Shown: positions 16,949 through 33,227, numbered from the stretch's first letter. The stretch: 64,000 nt of DNA from Thiobacillus sp. (GCA_018263115.1 JADFDC010000004.1:50407-114406); one strand, 5' to 3'. Notes: generated by a model from the sequence alone, not told the origin. Numbers and translations are program-made.

Positions 16949-17185
16949 TCAGGCGGGTGAGATGCAGATGTTGAGCGCGTCTGCACGGCGCAGGATGAGA
17001 TCGGTCAAGCCGACACGTACCTGTATCGGGCCGGACATCGCCGCACGTCTGATCACGCAGATGGGCCGGCCCACACGCAGACCCATGGCAGTCAATCGCT
17101 GATACAGCGCTTCGTCCACTTTCAGGCGTGCAATGACGCCGTTTTCTCCAGGCATCAATTCGGCTAGCGGGATGGACTGGTTCAT
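16949..17185 (-). CDS. feoA: FeoA SH3-like partner of FeoB
   Basis: FeoA is a small cytosolic SH3-like protein needed for FeoB-dependent Fe(II) uptake. Starting at ATG 17185 it has 78 residues; an in-frame TTG at 17197 would add four. The core IPLAELMPGENGVIARLKVDEALYQRLTAMGLRVGRPICVIRRA and the closing DLILRRADALNICI are typical of the family. It is transcribed with feoB (24 bases apart). The Fur box ends only 19 bases before the start codon, so the untranslated leader must be short. Confidence 0.92.
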   Translation of the reverse strand: MNQSIPLAELMPGENGVIARLKVDEALYQRLTAMGLRVGRPICVIRRAAMSGPIQVRVGLTDLILRRADALNICISPA

Positions 17186-17203
17186 GACTTGATCCAAGTT
17201 TTC

Positions 17204-17224
17204 AAATAAGAATGGTTCTTATTT
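17204..17224 (-). promoter_or_regulatory. Fur box and promoter of feoAB
   Basis: AAATAAGAA (17204-17212) and TTCTTATTT (17216-17224) are perfect 9-base inverted arms around TGG, very close to the AAATGAGAA-n3-TTCTCATTT form of the Fur box in betaproteobacteria. On the minus strand a TAAAAT -10 candidate (17226-17221) overlaps it, so Fur bound there would block RNA polymerase. The fur gene is in this window at 61484-61915. Confidence 0.8.
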
Positions 17225-17312
17225 TATATCGGATTTCATGGTCTGTATATTGTCTTGAAAAACAGTCGGTTTTGATCAGTCTGGCGCGGCTGTCAGTTGC
17301 AGTAGAGCTTTG

Positions 17313-19857
<2,545 letters not shown>

Positions 19858-19858
<1 letters not shown>

Positions 19859-19927
19859 ACGCAGAGGCGCGGAGTCGCGGAGAGATGCCCCTGTTTTCTT
19901 GTCTCGGCGTCTTTGCCTCTCTCCGTT
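19858..19927. repeat. GCAGAGGCG-type imperfect inverted repeat upstream of eno
   Basis: The short gap between kdsA and eno holds AACGCAGAGGCG...GGAGAGA (19858-19885) and its imperfect reverse complement (TCTCGGCGTC...CTCTCTCCGTT, 19902-19927). The sequence has the CGCAGAGGCGCGGAG wording of a simple purine-rich repeat often seen between genes. A related structure precedes galU. It could form a weak stem in the eno leader. Confidence 0.5.
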
Positions 19928-19929
19928 AA

Positions 19930-21234
<1,305 letters not shown>

Positions 21235-21240
21235 GTATCC

Positions 21241-21543
21241 ATGCGCTGGTTGACGCCGCTGCTTGTCAGCCTGATTGTGCTGCTGCAATATCCGTTGTGG
21301 CTAGGCGAAGGCGGCTGGTTCAAGGTCTGGAGCCATGGTGGAGAAGTCAGGGAACAGCAGGCATTGAATGATCAATTGCGCATCCGGAACGAAACGCTTG
21401 CCGCTGAAGTGCTGGACCTGAAACAGGCGCGGGACGCGATTGAGGAACGGGCGCGCAGCGAACTGGGCATGATCCGGCCCGATGAATTGTTTTTAAGAGT
21501 AGTGCCCGGAGTGGCGGGGAATGAGCCGATAAAACATGAATGA
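21241..21543 (+). CDS. ftsB: Cell division protein FtsB
   Basis: FtsB is a bitopic divisome protein that pairs with FtsL and FtsQ. The 100-residue product has one N-terminal membrane helix (LTPLLVSLIVLLQYPLWLG). A periplasmic coiled coil follows (REQQALNDQLRIRNETLAAEVLDL), then the conserved end IEERARSELGMIRPDELFLRVV. It starts seven bases after the eno stop. The next gene begins inside its last eight bases. Confidence 0.93.
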   Translation: MRWLTPLLVSLIVLLQYPLWLGEGGWFKVWSHGGEVREQQALNDQLRIRNETLAAEVLDLKQARDAIEERARSELGMIRPDELFLRVVPGVAGNEPIKHE

Positions 21544-22825
21544 GCTACAAGTTGCACTTGTCGTGATTGGCGTTGTCGCGGTTTTGGGAATCCTGATTTA
21601 CAACCGCGTCCAGGAACGTAAATTCCGCCGGCAGGCAGAAGCGGGTTTTTCAAGGCCACGGCGCGATGCCCTGATGGATGAGGATCTCTCCATCGTGCAT
21701 CCACGCCGTGTTGAACCCGAGTTGCGCGAACCTGTATTCGATGTCGCTGGCAGCGCGGCTCCGGAACATAGCGGTAATCAGGAACCGTATTTTGGTGATG
21801 CCATGGAGGCGCAAGAAGTCGACCTCGTGGCCGAAGAAGCCATGATTGCGGACCCTGATGTGAAACCCATGGCGCAGGTGGCGGAATCTTCTGTGCAACA
21901 AGCCACGGCAGCACCCTCGCCTATGTCATCGCCTGTCAATCCGACTCGGCCCCGCAGCCCGCTCCATGCGATTCCTGATCCAGTCACCCGTCCCGCGCCC
22001 ATCGTATCCGAGCCGCATGATGATCTGATTGAATTTCAGATAAGCATCAAGAGCGAAGGAATCCTGGCGGGGGTGTTCAGCGATGCGATCAATCGCTCCC
22101 GCGCTTTTTCGAAACCAGTGCGCTGGATGGGCTTGCCGGTAAGCAGTCAAAGCTGGGAAGCCCTGTTGCCTTGGAGCGAAAAGCACTATCAGGAAGTACG
22201 GGTATCCATGCAACTGGCGGATCGCAATGGCGCGGCCAGTGAAGAAACCCTGACGGCACTGTGCAATCTGGTGAGTGAGACCGTATCGCCGCATGGACTC
22301 AAGGCCCAGTGCGACGACCTGAATGAGAGCCTGGAGCGCGCCCGTTCGTTGGATATGTTTTGTGTGGACGTGGACGTGCTGATCGGCCTGAACGTTGTCG
22401 CCAGAGGGGATGAAACGCTGCCCATGTCCAAAGTCAGGCTGGAAGCCGGCAACGCAGGCATGGCGCTGGCGGCGGATGGAACATTCCAGCTCCTCGACAG
22501 CCGGGGTGAAGTGCTCTATTCACTGTGCAATCACGAATCCACGCCGTTCTCGGCGGATGGACTGGATATGCTCGAAACACACGGCATCACCTTGCTGTTT
22601 GATGTGCCACGCGTACCGGATGGCATCAAGAGCTTCAACAACATGGTGGCGCTTGGCCGCAAGCTGGCGCACGAAGTGGGTGGCATGCTGGTTGACGACA
22701 ACCTGCGTCCCCTGACCGATACGGGCATCGAGAAGATTCGCGCCCAGCTCACACAGATATACAACAAGATGGAATCCCGCGGGATTCCCGCAGGCGGACG
22801 ATTGGCGCTCAAGCTGTTTTCCTGA
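21536..22825 (+). CDS. zipA: ZipA-type protein with C-terminal FtsZ-binding domain
   Basis: This is the betaproteobacterial ZipA-like protein, expected to tether FtsZ to the inner membrane. It has an N-terminal membrane helix (VALVVIGVVAVLGILIYN, residues 6-23) and a short basic patch (RVQERKFRRQ). A low-complexity Pro/Glu/Ala-rich linker runs to about residue 160. The C-terminal domain (about 165-429) ends in DNLRPLTDTGIEKIRAQLTQIYNKMESRGIPAGGRLALKLFS, which resembles the ZipA FtsZ-binding domain. It is longer than E. coli ZipA (328 aa). It overlaps ftsB by eight bases and precedes ligA, the same neighbour as in E. coli, where zipA and ligA are adjacent. Confidence 0.85.
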   Translation: MNELQVALVVIGVVAVLGILIYNRVQERKFRRQAEAGFSRPRRDALMDEDLSIVHPRRVEPELREPVFDVAGSAAPEHSGNQEPYFGDAMEAQEVDLVAEEAMIADPDVKPMAQVAESSVQQATAAPSPMSSPVNPTRPRSPLHAIPDPVTRPAPIVSEPHDDLIEFQISIKSEGILAGVFSDAINRSRAFSKPVRWMGLPVSSQSWEALLPWSEKHYQEVRVSMQLADRNGAASEETLTALCNLVSETVSPHGLKAQCDDLNESLERARSLDMFCVDVDVLIGLNVVARGDETLPMSKVRLEAGNAGMALAADGTFQLLDSRGEVLYSLCNHESTPFSADGLDMLETHGITLLFDVPRVPDGIKSFNNMVALGRKLAHEVGGMLVDDNLRPLTDTGIEKIRAQLTQIYNKMESRGIPAGGRLALKLFS

Positions 22826-22831
22826 TCCTGA

Positions 22832-24901
<2,070 letters not shown>

Positions 24902-24913
24902 ACCCTGAAACAA

Positions 24914-24990
24914 ATACACAGAGGATGCAGAGGTAACAGAGGAAAATCTGGAATCAATCATTTTCTTTGCTCTCTCTGTTGCCTCTGTAT
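24914..24990. repeat. CAGAGG-type imperfect inverted repeat upstream of galU
   Basis: ATACACAGAGGATGCAGAGGTAACAGAGG on the left and TTTGCTCTCTCTGTTGCCTCTGTAT on the right pair imperfectly across the ligA-galU gap. It resembles the structure upstream of eno in wording and position. Confidence 0.5.
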
Positions 24991-25016
24991 GAATAGGTTT
25001 TTTACGAGAATGAATC

Positions 25017-25886
25017 ATGCAAAAAGTACGTAAAGCAGTATTCCCCGTTGCCGGCCTTGGAACGAGATTTTTGCCGGCCACCAAGGCCAGTCCCAAGGAA
25101 ATGCTGCCCATCGTCGACAAGCCGCTGATTCAGTACGCTGTCGAAGAGGCTCTGGAAGCCGGCATTACCGACATCATCTTTATCAGCAGCCGCACCAAGC
25201 GCACGGTGGAGGACCATTTCGACAAGGCCTACGAACTTGAAACCGAACTGGCGGGCCGCGGCAAGGACAAGGTGCTTGAGCTGGTGCAGTCCATTCGCCC
25301 GGCTGGCGTCAACTTCATATACATCCGGCAGGCCGAGGCGCTGGGTCTGGGCCATGCCGTGCTGTGCGCCAAGCCGGTGGTGGGTAACGAACCCTTCGCG
25401 GTGATTCTGGCGGATGACCTGATCGACGCCAGACCCGCCGTCATGCGACAGATGGCTGACCAGTACAACTATTATCAGTGCTCCGTACTGGGGGTGCAGC
25501 AGGTGGCGCGCGAGGAAACGGCGTCTTACGGCATCGTGGACGTTTCGCCGCTGGCAGACAGCGTGTCGCGCGTGAATGCCATTGTCGAGAAGCCCAAACC
25601 GGAGGTTGCTCCGTCAACGCTGGGTGTCGTCGGCCGCTACATTCTAACCCCGCGTATTTTTCACCATATCGAGCATCTCAAGCCTGGCGCGGGCGGCGAG
25701 TTGCAGTTGACCGACGCCATCGCAGCACTGTTGCAGGAGCAGCAGGTGCTGGCCTATGCATTCGAAGGAATCCGTTATGACTGCGGTAGCAAGCTTGGCT
25801 ATTTGCAGGCGACGGTTGAATACGCCATGAAGCATCCTGAAGTCAGTGATGAATTCGCGGCGTATTTAAAAGACCGGTTTTGTTGA
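25017..25886 (+). CDS. galU: UTP-glucose-1-phosphate uridylyltransferase
   Basis: GalU makes UDP-glucose for exopolysaccharide, lipopolysaccharide and glycan synthesis. The 289-aa protein begins [44 protein letters not shown], the nucleotide-binding signature. It continues with [52 protein letters not shown] and a closing [22 protein letters not shown]. It starts 115 bases after ligA and converges on the GGDEF/EAL gene. Confidence 0.97.
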   Translation: MQKVRKAVFPVAGLGTRFLPATKASPKEMLPIVDKPLIQYAVEEALEAGITDIIFISSRTKRTVEDHFDKAYELETELAGRGKDKVLELVQSIRPAGVNFIYIRQAEALGLGHAVLCAKPVVGNEPFAVILADDLIDARPAVMRQMADQYNYYQCSVLGVQQVAREETASYGIVDVSPLADSVSRVNAIVEKPKPEVAPSTLGVVGRYILTPRIFHHIEHLKPGAGGELQLTDAIAALLQEQQVLAYAFEGIRYDCGSKLGYLQATVEYAMKHPEVSDEFAAYLKDRFC

Positions 25887-25957
25887 GTACCTGAGAATCA
25901 GGTTCGGCCAAATGAACTGAGGCCTGGAAAGTCATGTGCTCTGCGGCTTGATGGGTA

Positions 25958-27952
25958 TCAAAGCGCTGCGTAATATACATTATCAGGCGCTCTGGACCAT
26001 GAGGATTTCCGGAGCCAATCCATTAACTCGTCTATCGGCATTGGTTTACCCATGAAGTAACCCTGTGAGTAATCACAGCCGAGTATTCCTAGCTTAACCC
26101 AGGCAGTCTGGCTTTCCACGCCCTCTGCCGTTACTTTAAGCCCCAGATTGTGCGCAAGATCAATGGTGGAGCGAACGATCACGGCATCGTTTTCATTCAC
26201 TTCCATTTCCATTACAAAGGATTTGTCGATTTTGAGTTCATCCACAGGCAGGCGCTTGAGATAGGCAAGTGACGAATAACCGGTACCAAAATCATCAATG
26301 GCGAGCGTTACCCCCATGCGATCGAGTTCAGTAAGAATGGCCAGACCATCATTGGGATTGGCCATGACTGCACTTTCGGTAATTTCGAGCGTCAGACTTT
26401 CGGGGGCCACACCACTTTCATTAAGCAGGGCGTGAATATTCGCGGGCAATTCCATGTCATGCAGGTTGCGCGCAGAAAGGTTAACAGCCACGCTTAAGTA
26501 GTATCCCTGCCGGTGCAGGGGTGCCAACTGGTTTAGTGCAGTCTTGAGCACCCAATGTGTAAGTGATCCTATCAGTCCGGCTTCTTCGGCCAGCGTGATG
26601 AATTTATCAGGCGCCAGGAATCCTCGTTGAGGATGGTTCCATCGCACTAGTGCTTCCAGTCCCACAACCTGCTGACTGCCATGGTCGATTTGAGGTTGAT
26701 AATGAAGACTCAACTGACCTGACTGGATGGCTTCACGCAATTCGCTTTTGAGTGAGAGATCGCCGCGGCTGGTACGCTCCTGTTCCTGGGCATATAGCGC
26801 ATAGCCGTTGCCAGATCGTTTTGCCACATACATAGCGATGTCAGCGCATCGAAGCAGTTCACTGGCATCGCCGCACTGAGAGGGATAGAGCGAAATGCCC
26901 AGGCTGGCACCAAGATCGATGCTCTGGTTTTGCCAGTGATAGGGCCGGTCCAGGGCGGTTAGCATTTTATTCGCGATGGCGGGAACATCGCCTGGGTCCA
27001 TGTTGTGTAGCACGACGACATACTCATCACCCCCCAGCCGCGCCACGGTGTCTTCGGCACGCACGGTTTCTTTCAAACGGCGCCCCACTTCCCGCAGCAG
27101 TTCATCGCCCACGTCATGACCAAGGGTATCGTTGACTTCCTTGAACCGGTCGAGATCCATTAGCGCCACGGCAAAAGGAGTATCCTCACGTTTTGACAGA
27201 ACAATTTCGCGCTCAAGCTGGATATGGAGCAACGAGCGGTTTGCCAAACCGGTCAGCGGGTCATACATTGCTTGTGTTGCGAGTTGTCTGGCCTGATGTG
27301 TTGCACGGCGGCTGACGAAAGCGGCAATCGCCATTCCCATCAGCAGCGCTGCCGTACCTAGTCCAAGCATCAAGTTGCGAACCCGCGTATATGAAGTTTG
27401 GGCATTTTTTACGGCAACCGCTGTTTGTGCGCGTTGCAATTCAAGCAATGCGCTGACTTGTTTGGCAATGGCACGCTGCCTAGGCATGGCCACACTGCGT
27501 ATCCGGTCGAAAATTTCGGTCTGGTTGTCGTTGAAAATGGACATCTCCACGACAGCCTGAACCTCGGGTTGGGCTACGCGTGTCACTGCGAGGATTTGAT
27601 CCAGGATTTTGCTTTCTTCCGGACTGAGCGGCATGCTTTCGAGACGATTCCGAGCCTGGATGTAGAGCGAGCCCTGAGCATTAAAACGCTGGACTTCTTC
27701 ATCCTTGTCAAATGGGTCTGTAAGAATTGGCAGCGTGTGCATGGAGAGGGCGCGTTCGCGTAGCGCACTCTGCATCATGGTGGCGAGTTCTGTCTTGACG
27801 TTGTTGCTCTCGGCAATGTCTTTCAGCCGCTGATTTGCCTCAGCAACGTATCGCAAGCCTATGGCACTCAATGCACCCATTAACGCAAGCACGACAACAA
27901 AGCCGAAGCCGATCCGGATGCCCATCCCGAGGTGTTGTAAGCGCTGCTTCAT
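25958..27952 (-). CDS. Membrane-anchored GGDEF/EAL cyclic-di-GMP protein
   Basis: This is a dual-domain cyclic-di-GMP enzyme with its own sensor. Two membrane helices (about 15-34 and 193-213) enclose a helical periplasmic domain like the four-helix bundle of chemoreceptors. The GGDEF domain follows (DPLTGLANRSLLHIQLERE at 231). Its signature reads GGDEY (307-311), with an intact inhibitory site RAED (298-301) five residues before it. The EAL domain starts with the EALVRWNHP motif (433) and keeps EITESA, DDFGTGYSSLAYLKRLPVDELKID and AEGVE, so phosphodiesterase activity is likely. Whether the GGDEY cyclase is active cannot be told from sequence. It is monocistronic. ATG 27952 lacks a well-spaced ribosome-binding site. 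Confidence 0.93.
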   Translation of the reverse strand: MKQRLQHLGMGIRIGFGFVVVLALMGALSAIGLRYVAEANQRLKDIAESNNVKTELATMMQSALRERALSMHTLPILTDPFDKDEEVQRFNAQGSLYIQARNRLESMPLSPEESKILDQILAVTRVAQPEVQAVVEMSIFNDNQTEIFDRIRSVAMPRQRAIAKQVSALLELQRAQTAVAVKNAQTSYTRVRNLMLGLGTAALLMGMAIAAFVSRRATHQARQLATQAMYDPLTGLANRSLLHIQLEREIVLSKREDTPFAVALMDLDRFKEVNDTLGHDVGDELLREVGRRLKETVRAEDTVARLGGDEYVVVLHNMDPGDVPAIANKMLTALDRPYHWQNQSIDLGASLGISLYPSQCGDASELLRCADIAMYVAKRSGNGYALYAQEQERTSRGDLSLKSELREAIQSGQLSLHYQPQIDHGSQQVVGLEALVRWNHPQRGFLAPDKFITLAEEAGLIGSLTHWVLKTALNQLAPLHRQGYYLSVAVNLSARNLHDMELPANIHALLNESGVAPESLTLEITESAVMANPNDGLAILTELDRMGVTLAIDDFGTGYSSLAYLKRLPVDELKIDKSFVMEMEVNENDAVIVRSTIDLAHNLGLKVTAEGVESQTAWVKLGILGCDYSQGYFMGKPMPIDELMDWLRKSSWSRAPDNVYYAAL

Positions 27953-28124
27953 CTGTTAATTCTGCTTTCCTCGCCGAGTGTCCATTTACCTGGAATGGGG
28001 TTCTATTGTGAGAATCGGCAGCGAGTAGATATCTTTTAATCCACACAGTACAGTGAAGGGAGAAGCTCTGTGCTAGGCTTGTGCCATGAGATACCCTGAA
28101 ACCGGCAAAAACCCGTTAAAAATT

Positions 28125-28937
28125 TCAAGTCCCAGCTTTGTTGAGACGTATTCGGGCGAAATCAATCAATTCTGAAGCTGTCAGTCCTTCCGGTCCAAGG
28201 CCTTCAGCCATCGCATCATCCGCCGCCTGACCGTGCAGCCAGACCGCGCGCAGCAAGGTTTGCCACGGCGTAAGGCGCGCCAGGAAAGCCGCCAGGATGC
28301 CAGTCAGCACGTCGCCCATGCCGGGTGCGCTCAGGGCCGGATTGCCGGTGGGGTTGATTTCCAGTTTCCCGTCCGGCGCGGCCAGCATGGTGCCCGCGCC
28401 TTTTAGCGCAACGAAAGCATTGAAGCGCACGGCCAGCTCCTTCGCGGCTTGTTCGCGTCCAGCTTGAATATCGGCGGTACTTGTTTTCAACAGTCGTGAT
28501 GCCTCACCCGGATGCGGGGTCAGCAGGGTGGGGAATGAGCGTTGCTGACAGGCTTTAACAAGGTCTGGATGCACTCCCATCACGTTCAATCCATCTGCAT
28601 CGATCACCAGCGGCGAGGGGAGAAGGATTGCTGTTTTCATCAATTCATAAGCCAGCCGCGTCTGCCCCAGACCCGGCCCGATAGCCAGCACCGACAGCCG
28701 AGTGTCAGCTGCCAGATTATCCGGTGGCGCGAATATCAGCTCGGGCGTGCTGAAGTCGGCATGAATGGCATCATCCAGCATGCCCACGGTGACCAGCCCC
28801 GCACCGCTTTTCAACGCCGCGCGGCCTGCCAGCAAGACAGCGCCAACCATGCCGGGGGCGCCGCCTATGATGCCGATGTGACCAAACAGCCCCTTGTGGC
28901 TGTCACGCGGGCGGGAAGGGAGTAGCGGGAATTCCAT
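28125..28937 (-). CDS. nnrD: ADP-dependent NAD(P)H-hydrate dehydratase
   Basis: NnrD repairs hydrated NADH and NADPH using ADP. The 270-aa protein is the C-terminal half of the E. coli YjeF/NnrD-NnrE fusion, standing alone. It shows HKGLFGHIGIIGGAPGMVGAVLLAGRAALKSGAGLVTVG, LAIGPGLGQ, LVIDADGLNV, LTPHPGEASRLL, VALKGAGTML and NPALSAPGMGDVLTGILAAFLA. No NnrE epimerase domain or gene is adjacent. The gene diverges from the DUF3330 gene with 71 bases between. Confidence 0.93.
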   Translation of the reverse strand: MEFPLLPSRPRDSHKGLFGHIGIIGGAPGMVGAVLLAGRAALKSGAGLVTVGMLDDAIHADFSTPELIFAPPDNLAADTRLSVLAIGPGLGQTRLAYELMKTAILLPSPLVIDADGLNVMGVHPDLVKACQQRSFPTLLTPHPGEASRLLKTSTADIQAGREQAAKELAVRFNAFVALKGAGTMLAAPDGKLEINPTGNPALSAPGMGDVLTGILAAFLARLTPWQTLLRAVWLHGQAADDAMAEGLGPEGLTASELIDFARIRLNKAGT

Positions 28938-29008
28938 ATCAATCTTTCTTGTCTACACTGCAATCATAGTTCCCGTCTGGGAAAAACCACCAGTGCGAGG
29001 AGGGATAT

Positions 29009-29236
29009 ATGACCAAGCCTGAAAATCTGACACCACCGGGTGCGCCGGTGCTCGATTGCGAGCACGATCACGAATGCAACCTGCTGACCTGCGATTTCTG
29101 CCTGCTGGAGCTTCCGTCCAGCGATGCCATTCGTGAGGAAAGCGCCGATTACGTCGCCCACTTCTGCGGGCTGGATTGTCTGGAAGCCTGGCGCCGGGAA
29201 GGTCGGGTCAGGCACAAGGTTCACCCTCATCAGTAA
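29009..29236 (+). CDS. Small DUF3330-type Cys-rich protein
   Basis: The 75-residue soluble protein begins at ATG 29009 behind AGGAGG (28998-29003). It has two Cys pairs: CDFC near residue 28 and CGLDC near residue 54, the second within YVAHFCGLDCLEAW. That wording matches the DUF3330 family, whose members are often linked to mercury-resistance operons, and suggests a bound metal such as zinc. An extra His/Cys-rich stretch (CEHDHEC) lies at the N-terminus. No mer genes are nearby, so the function here is unknown. It lies 50 bases upstream of purL. Confidence 0.8.
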   Translation: MTKPENLTPPGAPVLDCEHDHECNLLTCDFCLLELPSSDAIREESADYVAHFCGLDCLEAWRREGRVRHKVHPHQ

Positions 29237-29251
29237 TCAGGGCGGTCAGGT

Positions 29252-29257
29252 AAAATA
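29252..29257 (+). promoter_or_regulatory. Candidate -10 element of purL
   Basis: TAAAAT in the short DUF3330-purL gap, followed by AACGC, has the form of a -10 element about 30 bases upstream of the purL start. No clear -35 sequence is visible. Confidence 0.3.
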
Positions 29258-29286
29258 ACGCTTTTGCGTTGTTTCCCCGGCCCCCG

Positions 29287-32200
29287 ATGTCCCAGATTCT
29301 GAACCTGCGCGGCGGCGCAGCCCTGTCTTCCTTCCGCCTTCAAAAAATCCGTGACGAAGCCCGCAAGGCGGGCGTTGGCATCGCTAGTCTGGTGACCCAA
29401 TACTGGCATTTTGCCGAGATAGAGGAGGCGATGACTGCTTCCGAGCAGGCAATCCTAGATGCCGCGCTGGATTACGCCGATGCCTTTGAAAGCGACGAAG
29501 CATCAGACAGTTTCTTCATGGTGACGCCGCGTTTCGGCACGGTGTCGCCGTGGTCGTCCAAGGCTACAGATATTCTGCGCAATTGTGGGCTCGCAAAGAT
29601 CAGGCGCATCGAGCGTGGCATTGCCTATTATGTGAAATTGGTGGCGGGGCAGTCGTGGACGGAACAAACAAAAGCCGCAGTTTTGCCGCTGATTCATGAT
29701 CGTATGACGGAAGCTGTTCTGGCTTCGGTGGATGAAGCGGTTGCACTGTTCCAGCATGTGTCGCCGCGCGAACTGGAAACCGTGGATGTGCTGGTGGGCG
29801 GCCGCCAGGCGCTGGTGGAGGCAAACATGCGACTGGGGCTGGCGCTTTCCGATGACGAGATTGATTACTTGTTGGGGAACTTCAGCAGGCTTAAGCGCAA
29901 CCCGACCGATGTGGAATTGATGATGTTCGCGCAGGCCAACTCGGAGCATTGCCGCCACAAGATTTTCAATGCCTCGTGGGTCATCGACGGCAGCCAGCAG
30001 GACAAGAGCCTCTTCCGCATGATCCGCGACACACACGCGAAAACACCCCAAGGCACGTTGTCGGCATATGAAGACAATGCGGCGGTGATGCAGGGTACCG
30101 AGATCGAGCGCTTTTATCCGGGTGCTGGCGGCAAGTACGATTTCAGCACCGAGCCCACGCACATTCTGATGAAGGTGGAAACGCACAACCACCCGACGGC
30201 GATTTCGCCTTTTCCCGGTGCGGCCACCGGCAGCGGCGGCGAGATTCGCGACGAAGGCGCCACCGGCCGCGGCTCCAAGCCCAAGGCCGGGTTGTGCGGT
30301 TTCTCGGTTTCGAACCTGCGCATCCCGGACGCAACGCAGGCTTGGGAAACACAGGATTACGGCCGGCCCGATCGCATCGTCTCGCCGCTTTCCATCATGA
30401 TCGAAGGCCCCATCGGCGCGGCGGCGTTCAACAACGAATTCGGTCGCCCCAATCTGACGGGGTATTTCCGTACGCTGGAAACCTGGGTCAATGGCGAGCG
30501 GCGTGGCTATCACAAGCCCATCATGCTGGCGGGCGGTGTGGGAAATATCCGCGAGGATCATGTGCTTAAGCAGCCGCTGCCAGAAGGCGCATTACTGATT
30601 CAACTGGGTGGTCCGGGCATGCTGATCGGGCTGGGCGGTGGCGCGGCGTCCAGCATGGCGACGGGCGCGAACGCGGCCAAACTGGATTTCGATTCAGTAC
30701 AGCGCGGTAATCCGGAAATGCAGCGCCGCGCGCAGGAAGTCATCGACCGTTGCTGGCAGATGGGTGAGCGCAATCCGATTGTCTCGATTCATGATGTGGG
30801 CGCGGGCGGATTGTCCAACGCGTTGCCGGAACTGGTGCATGGCGGTGGCAAGGGTGGCGTGTTTGAATTGCGCGCCGTGCCATCGGAAGAATCCGGCATG
30901 AGCCCGAAGGAAATCTGGTGCAACGAGGCGCAGGAGCGTTATGTGCTGGCGATTCCAGATGACCGGATAGCCGAATTCCGTGACATCTGCGAACGCGAGC
31001 GTTGTCCGTTTGCCGTGGTGGGTCAGGCCACGTCTGATCATCAGTTGAAGGTGTATGACGAGCATTTCCAGAACAATCCAGTGGACATGCCCCTGGACGT
31101 GCTGCTGGGCAAGCCGCCGAAAATGACTCGCACCGTGCAGCATGTTGTGCCTGCGCTGCCACCTGTCAATGCCAGCGGCATTGACGTCAAGGATGCCGCA
31201 TACCGTGTGCTGCAGCTGCCGGGCGTAGCGTCCAAGATGTTTCTGATATCCATCGGTGACCGCAGCGTAGGAGGCTTTACCGCGCGCGACCAGTGCGTGG
31301 GGCCGTGGCAGATGCCGGTGGCGGATTGCGCCATCACCATGATGGGCTATACCACACATCGTGGTGAAGTGATGGCGATGGGGGAGAAGGGCCCGCTGGC
31401 GCTGGTCGATGCGCCCGCTTCGGGCCGAATGGCCGTGGCCGAAGCGCTGATGAACCTGTTCTCAGCACGCATCGAACATGTTGAGGACATTAAGCTTTCC
31501 GCCAACTGGATGGCGCCTGCCGGGCATCCTGGCGAAGATGCGCGGCTGTTTGACACCGTTCAGGCCGTGTCTCGCTATTGTCAGGAACTGGGTCTGGCCA
31601 TTCCGGTGGGCAAGGATTCAATGTCCATGAAAACTGTATGGCAGGAAGGCGCCGAGAAGAAATCTGTTACCGCGCCGCTGTCGCTGGTGGTTTCGGCATT
31701 TGCCGTGACTCCGGATGTGCGCAAGCATGTCACGCCACAACTGAGAACCGATGCTGGTGAAACAAGGCTGATCCTGGTTGACCTTGGTTTTGGAAAAGAC
31801 CGTCTCGGCGCATCGAGTCTGGCTCAGGTTTATGAACAGATTGGCAATGAAGTACCCGACGCGCCCAATGCAACGCAATTGAAAGCTTATTTCAATTCAC
31901 TGCAAAGCTTCATCGAAAGCGGCTGGGTACTGGCTTGTCACGATCGTTCCGATGGCGGGCTGTTTGCCACTCTGGCTGAAATGGCGTTTGCTGGCAAGAC
32001 AGGTATCGACATTTCATTGCCAGGTGGCGATGTGCTTTCGCAGCTGTTCAGCGAAGAATGCGGTGCAGTTCTGCAGATTCGAAGCGGGCATGCAGAGAGC
32101 GTGATGACGGTTTTGAAAAATGCCGGACTTATTGCTCATGATACTGGAACGCTGGCCGGAAATGACCGGATCCAGATCAAGGCCGGTGGCGATATGGTTC

Positions 32201-33159
32201 TGGATGAGGCACGTACTGATTTGTTGTCCGCATGGTGGGAAACCTCGCACCAGGTCGCGCGGCTGCGAGACAATCCGGCCTGCGCGGATCAGGAATTTGT
32301 TCGCGTCAAGGATGCACACGATCCTGGTATGGGTATGGTGCTGACATTTGATGCCAATGAAAATATCGCTTCACCCTATGTTGCCAAGGGCCAGCGCCCA
32401 CGCATGGCGGTGCTTCGCGAACAGGGGGTCAACGGCCAGGTGGAAATGGCTGCGGCTTTCCATCAGGCGGGATTCGAATCAGTGGATGTGCACATGAGCG
32501 ACATCATCGCGGGCCGCGTTAGCTTGAGGGATTTCAAGGGCCTAGTGGCCTGCGGTGGTTTCTCTTATGGTGACGTGCTGGGCGCGGGTGGCGGCTGGGC
32601 CAAGTCCATCCTGTTCAATCCACGCGCGCGGGATGAGTTTGAAGCCTTTTTCCACCGTGTTGACAGTTTCGCGCTGGGTGTGTGTAACGGTTGCCAGATG
32701 ATGAGCCACCTGCACGATTTGATACCAGGCGCTGAAGCCTGGCCGCAGTTCCGGCGCAATCTGTCGGAACAGTTCGAAGCGCGTTACGTGATGGTGGAAG
32801 TGCAGGATTCGCCGTCGATTTTTTTCAGCGGAATGGTTGGATCACGCATGCCTATTGTCGTGGCGCACGGCGAGGGACGCACGGTTTTCCGCAAGGCTGG
32901 TCACGCGAATGCCGCGAACCTCGCGCTGCGCTATGTCGATCATCATGGCCAGCCAACCGAGAACTACCCGCTCAATCCGAATGGATCACAAGGCGGGGCG
33001 ACCGGTTACACCACGACGGATGGCCGCTTTACCGTCATGATGCCGCACCCTGAAAGAGTTTTCCGTGCCGCTCAGTTGTCCTGGAAACCGGCGGATTACA
33101 CAGGCGAGGATGGTCCATGGATGCGGATGTTCAGGAATGCCAGGGTCTGGGTGGGCTAA
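29287..33159 (+). CDS. purL: Phosphoribosylformylglycinamidine synthase (large, single-chain)
   Basis: PurL converts FGAR to FGAM in purine synthesis, using glutamine and ATP. I start at ATG 29287 ([21 protein letters not shown], 1290 aa), the family's N-terminus. The frame also allows a start at 29269, which adds six unconserved residues. It holds the N-terminal PurS-like domain and two AIR-synthase-like halves (for example [33 protein letters not shown]). The C-terminal glutaminase domain has [10 protein letters not shown] as nucleophile region and HGEGR and PHPERVFR near the end. This is the long gammaproteobacterial/betaproteobacterial form without separate PurS and PurQ. Confidence 0.97.
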   Translation: MSQILNLRGGAALSSFRLQKIRDEARKAGVGIASLVTQYWHFAEIEEAMTASEQAILDAALDYADAFESDEASDSFFMVTPRFGTVSPWSSKATDILRNCGLAKIRRIERGIAYYVKLVAGQSWTEQTKAAVLPLIHDRMTEAVLASVDEAVALFQHVSPRELETVDVLVGGRQALVEANMRLGLALSDDEIDYLLGNFSRLKRNPTDVELMMFAQANSEHCRHKIFNASWVIDGSQQDKSLFRMIRDTHAKTPQGTLSAYEDNAAVMQGTEIERFYPGAGGKYDFSTEPTHILMKVETHNHPTAISPFPGAATGSGGEIRDEGATGRGSKPKAGLCGFSVSNLRIPDATQAWETQDYGRPDRIVSPLSIMIEGPIGAAAFNNEFGRPNLTGYFRTLETWVNGERRGYHKPIMLAGGVGNIREDHVLKQPLPEGALLIQLGGPGMLIGLGGGAASSMATGANAAKLDFDSVQRGNPEMQRRAQEVIDRCWQMGERNPIVSIHDVGAGGLSNALPELVHGGGKGGVFELRAVPSEESGMSPKEIWCNEAQERYVLAIPDDRIAEFRDICERERCPFAVVGQATSDHQLKVYDEHFQNNPVDMPLDVLLGKPPKMTRTVQHVVPALPPVNASGIDVKDAAYRVLQLPGVASKMFLISIGDRSVGGFTARDQCVGPWQMPVADCAITMMGYTTHRGEVMAMGEKGPLALVDAPASGRMAVAEALMNLFSARIEHVEDIKLSANWMAPAGHPGEDARLFDTVQAVSRYCQELGLAIPVGKDSMSMKTVWQEGAEKKSVTAPLSLVVSAFAVTPDVRKHVTPQLRTDAGETRLILVDLGFGKDRLGASSLAQVYEQIGNEVPDAPNATQLKAYFNSLQSFIESGWVLACHDRSDGGLFATLAEMAFAGKTGIDISLPGGDVLSQLFSEECGAVLQIRSGHAESVMTVLKNAGLIAHDTGTLAGNDRIQIKAGGDMVLDEARTDLLSAWWETSHQVARLRDNPACADQEFVRVKDAHDPGMGMVLTFDANENIASPYVAKGQRPRMAVLREQGVNGQVEMAAAFHQAGFESVDVHMSDIIAGRVSLRDFKGLVACGGFSYGDVLGAGGGWAKSILFNPRARDEFEAFFHRVDSFALGVCNGCQMMSHLHDLIPGAEAWPQFRRNLSEQFEARYVMVEVQDSPSIFFSGMVGSRMPIVVAHGEGRTVFRKAGHANAANLALRYVDHHGQPTENYPLNPNGSQGGATGYTTTDGRFTVMMPHPERVFRAAQLSWKPADYTGEDGPWMRMFRNARVWVG

Positions 33160-33227
33160 TTAACTGAAAAATGAGAAAATACAAGGCTTTGTCAGAGCCC
33201 TGACGCTTCGCCTGAAGATTTTTTAAC

